Part shown: positions 9,408-18,781 of the stretch, piece by piece
Layout of the letters: each line of letters starts with the position of its first letter
Position numbering within the stretch: the stretch's first letter is position 1
NCBI GenBank assembly: GCA_019429205.1
Contig: JAHYIT010000014.1
Span: forward strand, 1-63,387
Reading direction: 5' to 3'
Source of the DNA: Mariniphaga sp.
GTDB lineage: Bacteria > Bacteroidota > Bacteroidia > Bacteroidales > Prolixibacteraceae
Length of the DNA: 63,387 nucleotides
The notes under the pieces: generated by a model
The model's database searches: none
What the model was told of the DNA's origin: nothing
What the model saw: only the letters and a program-made list of their open reading frames with translations
Program-made: the position numbers and the translations under genes

Positions 9408-11945
9408 TCATTTCAGAATCTCTTTTATTTTTTCTTCTTCTTTTCCCTGCTCAATCAAATAGCATTCAATTTTGTCATTAATCACATATTCTTCAAATGG
9501 AATTTGTGTCTGATATGCCTTAATGTTTTTGAGTTGATTCTGCTCTGTCATTATATCGAGAATTTTCTTTTTGTAGGTTGTATCAATGTTTCCTAGAAGA
9601 TGTTCCCCTTTACTTTCTATAATGTAAACCAATTCCAAATGATTATCTGCTGTCTTTTTTGCTGCAACAAAGTCAGGTCTGATTTTATTCTGCTGCCAGC
9701 CTTGTATTGAGTACCATTTTCTGTTTACTTTATTTCTAAACCACCAAAGTATTTTTTCCTGTTTGTTGAGCAAATCTCCCACTTTTCTTTCAAGTGTATT
9801 CATTGCTGTTACTTCAACATCTTCGAATAGATAATATTTGTAAGTGCTTGGAATTGGGCTTACTGTTATTACATCCTCTTTTGGAACTTTGAATCCTACT
9901 GTATCATCATCAGATACTGCAAGAACAAGATTTTGGGCTTTCAATTCATCCAAAAATATTTCTTCTTCCTGTTTTGTCTTTTCTTCCAGAAACTTTTTAC
10001 ATAGCTGAGAAACAACGAAACTATAATGTTCTTTTAATTTTTCCTTTCCAATCTTTTCTTCAATTTTTGATAAGTATTTCGTTCCGATAATTCTTGCCAA
10101 AAAAGGATTTTCTATTAATTCATTCAATCTGCGAGTTAAGTAGTCAATATTAATTTCAGCTTTCCCATTACTTTGGCTTTGTTCTTCTACATATGATGTT
10201 TTACTGGAATCATCAAGAGTAATTGCAAATGCTTTTCTTTCTTTTGTCTCGTTGCTTAATGAATTTTCAAGTTTATTCAGAAATTCATCATTCAATTCCA
10301 ATTTTGTAAAATCAACTTTTGGTTTGATGTCGCTTTCGTAATTAAAACGCCTTTTTGAACCGCTTTTATCCACCATTAGCCAAACTGGCAAATAAAATGA
10401 GTTTTGAAATTTCTTGCTGAATTCCTTTTTTATCTTTACTGTTTTGGTAGCGTTTATCGCTTCATTATCCCGGAACTTCAATTTTGTAACCAAATCTTCA
10501 AGTCCTTCATTTTTGAACCCTGTTGAAACCCTGTCTAAAATCTCTCGTGTATCGCCTTTTGTATAGTAAACATAACTCTCGTCAAGTTCTTTAACTCCTG
10601 ATTTTCTCGCAAAGGGCTGTCGTAAAATCCTACCGACTAATTGAGTTACACCAGTATTTGAATTAACATTAGGTATTATTCCCAAAATGTATGCAAATGA
10701 AAAATCCCAGCCTTCCCGCAATGCTTCTTTGGTTATGATAAAACGTACAGGGCAATCCTGTGAAAACAGGTTTTTATCTTCAATATCATTTTGGGAACTT
10801 GTCTTTATTGCAATTTCATCGGGACTAACTTCAAGGCTTACCAAGTAATCTTTTACATCTAAACTATGAACTCTGTTGTGTTTTCCTCGTTGGTCTTTAC
10901 CTGTTGCTTCCACTTGAATCAAGGCTGTTGGGCGGATATATACGCCATTGTCTTTTTGATATTGTTTTGCTGTTTCCTCTAACTTTTCACGATGCTCTTT
11001 AATTTCCTTTACCATTGCTTTCCAGTCATTTTCCTGTTTACTGATGGGTGGGAGTATGTGCATATCGAGTTTTACCATTTCTTCCTCCTTGAGTTCAAGG
11101 CCGGTAATGGTTACCAATACATTCATTTCTACTTTTGGTGTAGCGGTTAAGCCAATAACAAATTCAGGATTCAAGCTGTCAATCGTTTTTCGTGCGTTTT
11201 CCGAAAACACTTTGTGGATTTCGTCAATGATTATATATGGTTTTGATATGCGGATTGCGTTTCCAAGACTTGTCATTATCAAGGGTTGTTCTGTGCCAAG
11301 TGGTGAAATATAATCAAGGTTTGGAACTTGCTTTAATAACTGTTGGTGTAAGTCGTAACGATTATCGGCAGGAAAAAAACTGTCATAGCCGCCACTGTCC
11401 TGAAAAACTTTTAACGCTTCTTTCCCATTGGTACGGCTTATTGACTGAATCATGATAAATAAGACCACTAAATTTTCTTCAATATCATTCGTTGTCAAAC
11501 GCTGTCCTTTTTCCAAAATAATGGTACGGTTTCCACTACATTGGTCTAATAACTGGCGTAACGGATTTCCTTTGTCCCTGATTTTTTGAACAGTTTGACT
11601 ATAAATGGTTTCACTCGGCACAATCCAAACAACAAGCCCTGTGCGTTTTTGAGCAAAAAGGTTTTGATATTCGCGAATTGATTCAACGGCAAGCAATGTT
11701 TTTCCGCCACCTGTCGGCACTTTAATAATCATTCGGGGATAACTGCTACTCAGCCCGTTTGTGCAGCGATCTTTATATTCCAAACTACTTGTTTGAAAAG
11801 CTGTTTGCACCCAATTCAGCGTATGACGCATAGTTGAAGGCAAAGCCTGTTTCGCTATGTCAAAAGATGTTTTTGTGTCACGGGCAGTTTGTAGAAACTG
11901 CTTGAGCGCATTTACAACCTTTATTTGGTATTTCTTTAAATACAT
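9408..11945 (-). CDS. res: Type III restriction enzyme, Res subunit (helicase-nuclease)
   Basis: 845 residues. Superfamily 2 helicase motifs: Walker A PTGGGKT (77-83), DEIH (Walker B), GLTATPK (motif III) and QLVGRILRQP (motif VI). The C-terminus carries a PD-(D/E)XK nuclease signature, RPDFVAAKK followed by IIESKG. This is the usual type III Res layout: ATP-driven translocation followed by cleavage once two unmethylated sites in head-to-head orientation meet. It lies 6 bp downstream of mod and is last in the operon. The motifs look intact, with no frameshift. Its low GC relative to flanking genes suggests horizontal acquisition. Confidence 0.92.
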   Translation of the reverse strand: MYLKKYQIKVVNALKQFLQTARDTKTSFDIAKQALPSTMRHTLNWVQTAFQTSSLEYKDRCTNGLSSSYPRMIIKVPTGGGKTLLAVESIREYQNLFAQKRTGLVVWIVPSETIYSQTVQKIRDKGNPLRQLLDQCSGNRTIILEKGQRLTTNDIEENLVVLFIMIQSISRTNGKEALKVFQDSGGYDSFFPADNRYDLHQQLLKQVPNLDYISPLGTEQPLIMTSLGNAIRISKPYIIIDEIHKVFSENARKTIDSLNPEFVIGLTATPKVEMNVLVTITGLELKEEEMVKLDMHILPPISKQENDWKAMVKEIKEHREKLEETAKQYQKDNGVYIRPTALIQVEATGKDQRGKHNRVHSLDVKDYLVSLEVSPDEIAIKTSSQNDIEDKNLFSQDCPVRFIITKEALREGWDFSFAYILGIIPNVNSNTGVTQLVGRILRQPFARKSGVKELDESYVYYTKGDTREILDRVSTGFKNEGLEDLVTKLKFRDNEAINATKTVKIKKEFSKKFQNSFYLPVWLMVDKSGSKRRFNYESDIKPKVDFTKLELNDEFLNKLENSLSNETKERKAFAITLDDSSKTSYVEEQSQSNGKAEINIDYLTRRLNELIENPFLARIIGTKYLSKIEEKIGKEKLKEHYSFVVSQLCKKFLEEKTKQEEEIFLDELKAQNLVLAVSDDDTVGFKVPKEDVITVSPIPSTYKYYLFEDVEVTAMNTLERKVGDLLNKQEKILWWFRNKVNRKWYSIQGWQQNKIRPDFVAAKKTADNHLELVYIIESKGEHLLGNIDTTYKKKILDIMTEQNQLKNIKAYQTQIPFEEYVINDKIECYLIEQGKEEEKIKEILK

Positions 11946-11951
11946 GTCTTT

Positions 11952-13547
11952 TTATTGGTTACGTTGAAACAAATTGTAAGGAATACCAACGTATTCAATC
12001 TGATTATCAGTCAAATATTCCTCATCCAAAAAGCACGAAGGGGCATATACAATACGCTTTTTACCTGGTTGCTGCTTTTTAATATTTTCGGCAAGGGTTA
12101 AGTTTAGTGCCAGACGGGTAAGCGTATCATAGTCTTGTTTGTAAACTAAAAAAATAGCATGCTTGCCAAACTCACCAACGTAATAATCGTCTTCTTTAAT
12201 TTTATCTTCAGCTTCAAGGTTTTCACCTGTACACAAGTAATACACGTATTTTGCAAACTGTTTGTATGTTGGCAATTGCCCGGCCAGCATGGTTTCTGTA
12301 TCGAGCGGAATTCCAAGACGGTAATATTTAAAACCTGAATCATAACCGTTTTTGTCAATTGCCCTTTTTACTCTTTCTCGTGTTATATCTTTGCAAATGT
12401 TTTTATCGGGTTCGGTTTCCGAGTTTTCAGGCATTTGCACCATTATACATTTACGATTGCTTCCATCTTCTTTATTGAGTTCCATTACGGCCTGCATAGT
12501 AGTGCCAGTACCTGCAAAGGAGTCCAGAATGTAATCGTTTTTGTTGGTAGAGATTTGAATGAAGTACTTAATTAAATTAACGGGTTTGATGGTATCGAAT
12601 CCATGATTTTTACCAAGTAATGAACTAACTTCTGCTTTACCTTGTTCTGCAGTGCCAGTTAATTCAGGATTTAGAAATGTGTACATTGGCGAAAGTAATT
12701 CATCCTCATCATCCTCATATAGTTTCCACATAGGAATCCCTTCATCATTGAAAACTATTCGTCCTTCATCATATAAATTGTTTATTTCGATTTCGCCAGC
12801 TTTCCATCTTTGTTCCTCGGAAGGTCTAAAACCAGCGACTTCAAATCTCATTGTTTCTCTTCTATATACGCCACGATTTGAAGTTAGGATTGTTGTATAT
12901 CGGTACTTTCGATTATTTTCTACATACGGATATATACGATTAAGCCCAGATGACAAATTAAAGTTCAATAGTTCAGGATCATTTTTTACATATGCAATAA
13001 CGAACTCTCCAACTTTTTGTGGACGAAATTTGGCATCTCCAGCATTTGTCGGTTTTGATCTTGATTTCCATGAAAATACAGTCAATAACCTGCCTTCACC
13101 AAAGATGTCGTTCATGAGAATTATCAGGTTTCCAAGTTCATGTTCACCAATGGAGATAAATATTACACCGTTTTCATCCAATAATTCGAAAAGGATCTTT
13201 AATCGAGGCACCATCATGCAAAGCCATTTATCATGTCTTGTTAAATCATCTTTACCGACCTCTTTTCCAATCCAATCTTTTAATAAAGGACTATTTACAT
13301 TGTCATTATAAATCCATCCTTCATTACCTGTATTGTAAGGCGGGTCAATATAAATACATTTCACTTTTCCGGCAAACTGTGGCAAAAGCGCTTTCAATGG
13401 ATTTAAGTTATCGCCTTCAATTATCATGTTGCCATCAGATTTTTCTGGATTATAATGTAGTTCGGGCACTTCATCCAGTGTATGAAACGGAACAGCCAAA
13501 TGGTGGTTCCAGATTATATTTTTTCCTTTGAATTGGAGTGTTGGCAT
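11952..13547 (-). CDS. mod: Type III DNA methyltransferase, Mod subunit
   Basis: 531 residues. The catalytic motif IV DPPYNTGNEG (about 73) precedes the SAM-binding motif I SFAGTGTT (about 354), the beta-class order typical of type III Mod proteins that make N6-methyladenine. The variable central region (about 160-310) should hold the target-recognition domain. Mod also guides the Res subunit. The ATG is 6 bp downstream of the RloC-like gene stop and its stop is 6 bp upstream of res. No homopolymer or short tandem repeat tract was seen near the start, so phase variation of the kind known for some mod genes is not evident. Confidence 0.92.
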   Translation of the reverse strand: MPTLQFKGKNIIWNHHLAVPFHTLDEVPELHYNPEKSDGNMIIEGDNLNPLKALLPQFAGKVKCIYIDPPYNTGNEGWIYNDNVNSPLLKDWIGKEVGKDDLTRHDKWLCMMVPRLKILFELLDENGVIFISIGEHELGNLIILMNDIFGEGRLLTVFSWKSRSKPTNAGDAKFRPQKVGEFVIAYVKNDPELLNFNLSSGLNRIYPYVENNRKYRYTTILTSNRGVYRRETMRFEVAGFRPSEEQRWKAGEIEINNLYDEGRIVFNDEGIPMWKLYEDDEDELLSPMYTFLNPELTGTAEQGKAEVSSLLGKNHGFDTIKPVNLIKYFIQISTNKNDYILDSFAGTGTTMQAVMELNKEDGSNRKCIMVQMPENSETEPDKNICKDITRERVKRAIDKNGYDSGFKYYRLGIPLDTETMLAGQLPTYKQFAKYVYYLCTGENLEAEDKIKEDDYYVGEFGKHAIFLVYKQDYDTLTRLALNLTLAENIKKQQPGKKRIVYAPSCFLDEEYLTDNQIEYVGIPYNLFQRNQ

Positions 13548-13553
13548 AGCTCT

Positions 13554-15866
13554 TTATATTTTGCTTATTACTTGAAAAGTTCGTTCAACGCAAGTTTTTA
13601 ATTCACCATCATAAATTAGCTCATTGTCGGAATTTGGGTTTGTATGATGGAATTTCTTTGAGTAATCATTTATTTCGTGCAAATCAGAAGAAAACTCTTT
13701 TAAATGGAATAATGGTTGTCCCGTTATTGAATTATCTATTTTACCGAGAAATTCACCGAGCCATTCATTGGCGGTAAATTCACCATAGAATTTAATTCTG
13801 AAATAACCTTCTAAAATTGGGCGGATACACCGGGCAACATTTCTTTTTTCTATATCGGTATCAACTCCATTAGTTAAAAAGCTATCCAAAACAGAGTAAT
13901 CTTTAAAAAGCCCGTTCAAGGTTTCATTCTCAATATCATAATCAACGATTTGAGTTGACTTTCTAAGCTCACAAAATTTTAAAACCTGACAATTGTTTTT
14001 CACTTTATCCCAAAACTCTTTAGCAAATAACAAATTATGCGTTAACACAATTATTTGGTTTGCTTTCGAGCTAATATTGTAAAGTTGTGTTATGGTTGAG
14101 TTTTTCCGTTCAATATCAAAACTTGAAATAGGGTCGTCAAACACAATTATTTTTTTACCTATTTCATTATCAATATGAAGTTTGGCAAGAAAAAACGAAA
14201 GAGCAAGAGCAGTTTTATCGCCCTCGCTTAAACAATATTTAACTGAAGGGGCGCTTGCATTATCTTTGAAATTAACTTTGTTACCTGAAACGAATAAGCC
14301 ATATTCAGCAAAAGGTTTATCGCCTCCTCCTTTGTAAGTGCTTTTCATTTCCCTTATTTCAAGGTAAGCTGCAAATTTCTGAAGGTAAGTATTGATAATA
14401 CCACTGTATTTATCAAAAGTGTCTTTTGAATATCTTTTTAATTCGCCTTGTAATTCAGTATTTTTCAGTTTTAGCTTCTCTAAAATTTCTTGCTCTTCAA
14501 TGTACTTTTTACATTGTTCCTTTACTTCATTATTCGAATGCCTTGTACTTATCGCTTGAAGCCGTTGTAATTCTTTTTCAAGTACTGCTAAATCTTTTGA
14601 TTCTTTGTTTTTAAGTTCTGTTATGCTTGTATTAAAATCCTCAATATGCACATTGTGTGCATCAATAAGATTGTTTATTTCATTAATGGTAGAATGCAAT
14701 TCAGAAATTGTGGAAATTGCATCCGACGCAATTGCTTTTATCGGGTTACCTGTTTTTTCATCAACCAAATCCGTTAATTTCTTAGACAATTCAATTATGG
14801 AGTTTTGGTAACTTGAAATAGAAAAAGAAGAAACATCTTTCTTAATATAATTACCCCAAAATTCTAAAAAGCCGGTATTGTGATTATTTTCTTTCTCAAT
14901 ATTTGAAAGAATAAGCTCGGGATTAATTGTTTTAACTTTGTTTTGTAGAAGTTTTGTCTTTTCCTGTAAACTGATGTATTCTTCATTAAAATATTGCTTA
15001 TAAGCATTGATAATTTCGACTGTAGCATCAAATGAACGTAAGCAGAATGGACATTTGTTATCAGAAATATTATCGTAACCGTCTTTAATCCATTGTTCCG
15101 ATTTGGTGGCAAGATTTAATGAACTTTTGTGATCATCGACCATTTTTAAATAGTTTTCTGAAATAGTATCAATTGAGGTCTGTAAAAACTCAATAACTTT
15201 TTCAAACCTTATATCAAAATCAATTTTTGTTATTCTTTTTAATAGTGCTGTATTTTTAATTTTCTCTGTTGATTTTGCAGTATCTATATCAATCTTTTTT
15301 TCGGTTATCTTCTTAGCTATTTCAGAATCTAACTGAAAATTGATTATGGTTCTTATATCAAAACCGCTTATTATCTTGAAAACCTTGGCTTCAATTTGCT
15401 TTAATGCAATATTCTTTTCTTTAATACTGTTTTTAACATCAGAAATTTCCTTTTTTAACCTGATTCCTTCTTGTCCTATAATGATTTCAAAAAGGTTTTT
15501 CTTATGTTGTGGCAAAATTTCAAAACCTGTATAAACGTTATCGTTTATAAAATGAATGTCAAAAATTTCAATTGTTGGAAAATTGGTATCCCATTCAGCA
15601 TTTGAATACTTAATAGGAGCAGGATGGTCATCAAATTTAATGCTTACCTCAGGACTATTCAACGTCCCAAAAGTTCTTAACTGGTATAGTAAAGCATCAT
15701 TTTCTTTTAGTGATTTCAGGATTGATGTAAAAGTTGTCTTTCCAATTCCATTTTGGCCATAAACTAAGGTAATGGGTCTGAACTCGCCATTCCACGTAGG
15801 AGTTGTATTTACTGAATAGTCGGTAAACTTTCCAACGTTTTTAATATGGATGACCTTGTTAATCAC
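13554..15866 (-). CDS. RloC-like ABC ATPase with zinc hook, candidate anticodon nuclease
   Basis: 770 residues, AAA_13 type. N-terminal ABC half-site: Walker A GQNGIGKTT (37-45). Coiled-coil arms around a central CPFC (Cys272, Cys275) resemble a Rad50-type zinc hook. Second half-site: signature LSEGDKTALAL (about 547), Walker B IIVFDDPISSFD (about 573) and VLTHN. The C-terminal 100 residues contain R682-x3-E686 and later His740/His741, similar to the Arg-x3-Glu...His triad of PrrC/RloC anticodon nucleases. RloC proteins cut tRNA when DNA damage or a restriction system is disturbed. The GTG start overlaps the regulator stop by 4 bp. Nuclease activity is inferred from layout; an ATPase without nuclease function remains possible. 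Confidence 0.7.
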   Translation of the reverse strand: MINKVIHIKNVGKFTDYSVNTTPTWNGEFRPITLVYGQNGIGKTTFTSILKSLKENDALLYQLRTFGTLNSPEVSIKFDDHPAPIKYSNAEWDTNFPTIEIFDIHFINDNVYTGFEILPQHKKNLFEIIIGQEGIRLKKEISDVKNSIKEKNIALKQIEAKVFKIISGFDIRTIINFQLDSEIAKKITEKKIDIDTAKSTEKIKNTALLKRITKIDFDIRFEKVIEFLQTSIDTISENYLKMVDDHKSSLNLATKSEQWIKDGYDNISDNKCPFCLRSFDATVEIINAYKQYFNEEYISLQEKTKLLQNKVKTINPELILSNIEKENNHNTGFLEFWGNYIKKDVSSFSISSYQNSIIELSKKLTDLVDEKTGNPIKAIASDAISTISELHSTINEINNLIDAHNVHIEDFNTSITELKNKESKDLAVLEKELQRLQAISTRHSNNEVKEQCKKYIEEQEILEKLKLKNTELQGELKRYSKDTFDKYSGIINTYLQKFAAYLEIREMKSTYKGGGDKPFAEYGLFVSGNKVNFKDNASAPSVKYCLSEGDKTALALSFFLAKLHIDNEIGKKIIVFDDPISSFDIERKNSTITQLYNISSKANQIIVLTHNLLFAKEFWDKVKNNCQVLKFCELRKSTQIVDYDIENETLNGLFKDYSVLDSFLTNGVDTDIEKRNVARCIRPILEGYFRIKFYGEFTANEWLGEFLGKIDNSITGQPLFHLKEFSSDLHEINDYSKKFHHTNPNSDNELIYDGELKTCVERTFQVISKI

Positions 15867-16159
15867 TTGTGCTTCTTATATTTTAATTCTTTCTCAGCAA
15901 CCTTTAATGCTTCAAGACCAAATTCTTCATCTTCTAATTCATATAGCACCTTTTCACTTAAAAAGTCAATAACCAGTTTGTCCGAATTAGCTTTATAAAG
16001 GTCGGCTAATTTTAAAATCGTTTCTTTTGAAAATTTCCGTTCACCACGTTCCATTTTACTTAAAATAGCCACATCCATGTCTATGGCTACCGCGGCTTTC
16101 CGTAACGAAAAACCAGCCTTTTCTCTCAATTCCCGTAATTGCAATCCTACTGTTGACAT
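15863..16159 (-). CDS. XRE-family helix-turn-helix regulator
   Basis: 98 residues. An XRE DNA-binding domain fills residues about 4-62 (LRELREKAGFSLRKAAVAIDMD, then LSKMERGERKFS). The short C-terminal tail is Glu/Lys-rich. First gene of the restriction operon; its TGA overlaps the GTG start of the RloC-like gene. Regulators at this position commonly delay restriction or toxin expression after entry into a new host, so autoregulation of the operon promoter in the 16160-16260 spacer is the likely job. It could also be the antitoxin-like controller of the putative anticodon nuclease. Confidence 0.85.
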   Translation of the reverse strand: MSTVGLQLRELREKAGFSLRKAAVAIDMDVAILSKMERGERKFSKETILKLADLYKANSDKLVIDFLSEKVLYELEDEEFGLEALKVAEKELKYKKHK

Positions 16160-16261
16160 TTTATGTGTTGACTAATTTTGTCAAAGGTAATTCATTTTAA
16201 TAAATTGGATTCTGAATATTTCAATTATTTATCAACAGTTTATTATCAACAGGTGGGTCAG

Positions 16262-16318
16262 CAAAAAAAAACATGTGTGTGGCTGCGAAGGGACGGTTGC
16301 TGGGAAGGGCAGCCACAC
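16262..16318 (-). terminator. Strong intrinsic terminator downstream of MNT gene
   Basis: A 10-bp perfect stem (GTGTGGCTGC at 16277-16286, GCAGCCACAC at 16309-16318) with a 22-nt loop. On the minus strand it is followed within four bases by a run of nine T (complement of 16262-16270). It would stop transcripts from the MNT gene before the restriction operon, so the XRE gene must use its own promoter in about 100 bp. Confidence 0.75.
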
Positions 16319-16404
16319 TCTTGCTTTTGTGGGCTGGCTTTTCTTTTTCTTCTTTGTCTTTATGCAGCAAAAATTTCATTATTATTCTGTCGTTGTCTTT
16401 TTCA

Positions 16405-16725
16405 TCAGTTTGCCCGCTCATACAAAATCTTTCCGGTATTTAGCACTTCATGAACAAAGCTGTATCTGTTATCTTTTGATTCAGCTATTTCCTTTGGTGT
16501 ATAAACAATCAAATCAATGGGAACCATAGAGCCATAAATCATTTTTCTAACGTGAGCTGTTCTTTGAGGCCTGGGTAAATCGGACTCTTTAATAACAAAC
16601 AAATCCAGGTCACTATCTTCATTAGGGGTTCCATTGGCATATGAACCAAAAAGAATAATCTTCTCAGGATTGTATCCGGAAGCTATTTTATTAACTATCT
16701 CTGATATTTTATCCGTTCCAATCAT
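16405..16725 (-). CDS. MNT-domain nucleotidyltransferase (orphan HEPN/MNT-type antitoxin)
   Basis: 106 residues. The minimal nucleotidyltransferase signature is present: GSYANGTPNEDSDLDLFVI, i.e. G-S-x(10)-D-x-D, with a third acidic position likely in VPIDLIVYT. In HEPN/MNT modules the MNT protein AMPylates and silences the HEPN ribonuclease toxin. No HEPN gene is found on either side: upstream is spacer, downstream is a terminator. It is therefore an orphan or the remnant of a toxin-antitoxin pair at the edge of the defence island. The third-base composition is AT-rich like the restriction operon. Confidence 0.8.
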   Translation of the reverse strand: MIGTDKISEIVNKIASGYNPEKIILFGSYANGTPNEDSDLDLFVIKESDLPRPQRTAHVRKMIYGSMVPIDLIVYTPKEIAESKDNRYSFVHEVLNTGKILYERAN

Positions 16726-16873
16726 TTCTTTTTGTTGCGAATATACAAAATTTTCAGTTGGAACCAGTCTCTGGCCTGGCGGTAACGGTTCAGTCCAGGT
16801 TTGCGGTGCGGGTTACGTGCGATTTCCTGTTTTTAATCTCTTTTGAATTCAGTTAAAACTATGAGAGTGAGAG
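16726..16873. other. Spacer with GC-rich relic-like block
   Basis: 148 bp. The stretch 16770-16820 is strikingly G/C-rich compared with both flanks and has no coding signal. It may be an integration scar at the right edge of the defence island; nothing more can be supported. Confidence 0.3.
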
Positions 16874-18547
16874 TTATTCCTGCAGCAACAGGTATTCATC
16901 GCTGTTGGCAAATTCCCAGGTATTCAGAAAACCAAGTTTGATAATATTTATCATCTTTTCCCAGTTTATTTTAGACAGTTCATCCGAAGGCAAATGATAG
17001 TCGGGATGCATGGCTGCCATAAAATAAAAAATGGGAATATTTTCCTGCGCAAACGGTGCATGGTCACTTCCGCCGGCAGGCCTTTCCGATGCACGGTATG
17101 ATAAATCGAGATTAATATCGAAATCCTCAATATGTTTTTTGGTCAGTTTTTCAATTCCGGCGTTGGCTTTGGTATAAGTCATCATGGCTTTGTTTTTCTG
17201 AGTATCGTCATTTGTGTCGCGGGCAATCATATCGTAATTCAGGTTTAAAACAATATTCATATCCTTCTTTACAGCCTCGCGAACAAAATACCTGGAGCCC
17301 CACAATCCTTTCTCTTCGCCTGTCCATGCAGCGAAAATTATTGATTTTTCGGGTTTCTTTCCGGTTGCTTTAAAAGCTTTGGCAATGCTCATAACTCCCA
17401 CCGTTCCCGAGGCATTATCGTCGGCTCCGTTCCATATCCAGCCATTCCATTTTCCCACGTGGTCGTAATGTGCCCCCACCACAATAAACTCATCTTTATT
17501 TTCCCCTTCAATCATTCCCAAAACATTCCGTGCTTTAACAATTCGCGAATCAACAGTGGTTTTAAATGCCATTTGTTTTCCGGGAATTTCATGCGAAGCA
17601 GGTTTCATTTTTTCTTTTGCGTTTTCCTCAAATTTTTCAAAACTTATTGCTGTTCCTGAAATGAGCTCATTAGCCAGTCTTTTCGATACAGAAAAAACAG
17701 GAATATCAGAAGAAAGCGAATCACCGGGAAGTGTCATCCTGTAGTCATAATAAGTTGGAAAAGGTTCGTCGGCTTCGAAGTAATCGCCTTTAACCGGGTA
17801 GATTCTGTTTTGTGCCCACGAAGTTGAAGGGTCATTTTCAATATCAATCCGGATTACTGCCACAGCACCGGCTTTGCTCAAATTTTCAATTTTATTGCGT
17901 TCCAGCCCATATTGGGCATACCGGCCAACCGGGGCAAATTTTTCGAATGCAGCAGATGCGGAATCTTTATGCCCGGGGAAACCGTAAAGAATAAGGGCAA
18001 CTTTTCCTTTCAAATCCAGTTTATTCAAATCATCATAATTTTCTTTTTCGTTTTTAAAACCATACCCGGCAAACATCAAACCTGCTTTACCCGAGCGCCC
18101 AACTGTTCCGGGAGTTACATAAAAATCTGATTTAAAATTAAAATCAACGGTACTTTCAGTATTGATACCGGTTGAAACTACCGAAAGAAATTGTTCTTCT
18201 CCCGGCGTGTATTCCAGCAGACTGAAATTTTGAAAAAAAGTTTTTTTTGTGGTTATTAGCTTTCCTTCCATTCTTTCTTTTCGGGAAGGAACAATATATT
18301 CCGTATCGCCAAAAGGTTCGATGCCGTAAATATTAAAAACCGATGCAATATAATCAGCCGCCAAATAAGCTCCTTTTGTACCCACTCCCCTGCCTTCGGT
18401 CCAGTCTGATGCCAAAAATTCAAGCTGGCCTTTTACCGCCGATTCAGAAATAGCATCAAGCCCTTTCTCCGCACCGGTTTGAGCTTCAGCTATAAACAAG
18501 GCAGAAAATAAAACTGCCGGTGTAAAAATGTATCTTAGGTATTTCAT
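16874..18547 (-). CDS. Exported M28-family metallopeptidase
   Basis: 557 residues with a signal peptide (about residues 1-22, ending AEAQ). A protease-associated-like insert occupies about 130-300. The M28 di-zinc catalytic domain is complete: GAHYDHVG (about 357), NGADDNASG (bridging Asp), WTGEEKGLWGS (catalytic and metal Glu), LNYDMIARD (metal Asp) and the late His in MHPDYHLPSDE. It should act as a secreted aminopeptidase in the periplasm or outside. It stands alone, with about 233 bp of AT-rich spacer upstream that presumably contains its promoter and that of the divergent gene at 18782. Confidence 0.88.
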   Translation of the reverse strand: MKYLRYIFTPAVLFSALFIAEAQTGAEKGLDAISESAVKGQLEFLASDWTEGRGVGTKGAYLAADYIASVFNIYGIEPFGDTEYIVPSRKERMEGKLITTKKTFFQNFSLLEYTPGEEQFLSVVSTGINTESTVDFNFKSDFYVTPGTVGRSGKAGLMFAGYGFKNEKENYDDLNKLDLKGKVALILYGFPGHKDSASAAFEKFAPVGRYAQYGLERNKIENLSKAGAVAVIRIDIENDPSTSWAQNRIYPVKGDYFEADEPFPTYYDYRMTLPGDSLSSDIPVFSVSKRLANELISGTAISFEKFEENAKEKMKPASHEIPGKQMAFKTTVDSRIVKARNVLGMIEGENKDEFIVVGAHYDHVGKWNGWIWNGADDNASGTVGVMSIAKAFKATGKKPEKSIIFAAWTGEEKGLWGSRYFVREAVKKDMNIVLNLNYDMIARDTNDDTQKNKAMMTYTKANAGIEKLTKKHIEDFDINLDLSYRASERPAGGSDHAPFAQENIPIFYFMAAMHPDYHLPSDELSKINWEKMINIIKLGFLNTWEFANSDEYLLLQE

Positions 18548-18781
18548 CGTTAAATTTATTGTTATTTAGATAATTCTGAATTCCTGTTTTATTTGAAGTG
18601 TAATAATACAAATATCTTTTTATTCAATTGAAAAAATCCGGTATTGTCAATAAAAATTTTAACAAATCCGGCAGAAAACCGAACCTTTTGTAAAACATAT
18701 TTTTCAAATGGCTTTTGGTGTAACCTTATATAAAAATAAAAGTACAATAGATAAACTTTTGTTCAATAAAAATCAACTGCC

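Noticed and set aside
9234-9596. + strand ORF over the end of res
   Set aside because: It is antisense to the well-supported Res coding frame; hydrophobic composition is an artefact of reading the AT-rich complement.
16221-16421. Short minus-strand ORF as the missing HEPN partner of the MNT protein
   Set aside because: It overlaps the terminator, is low-complexity and Lys-rich, and lacks the HEPN Rx4-6H motif.
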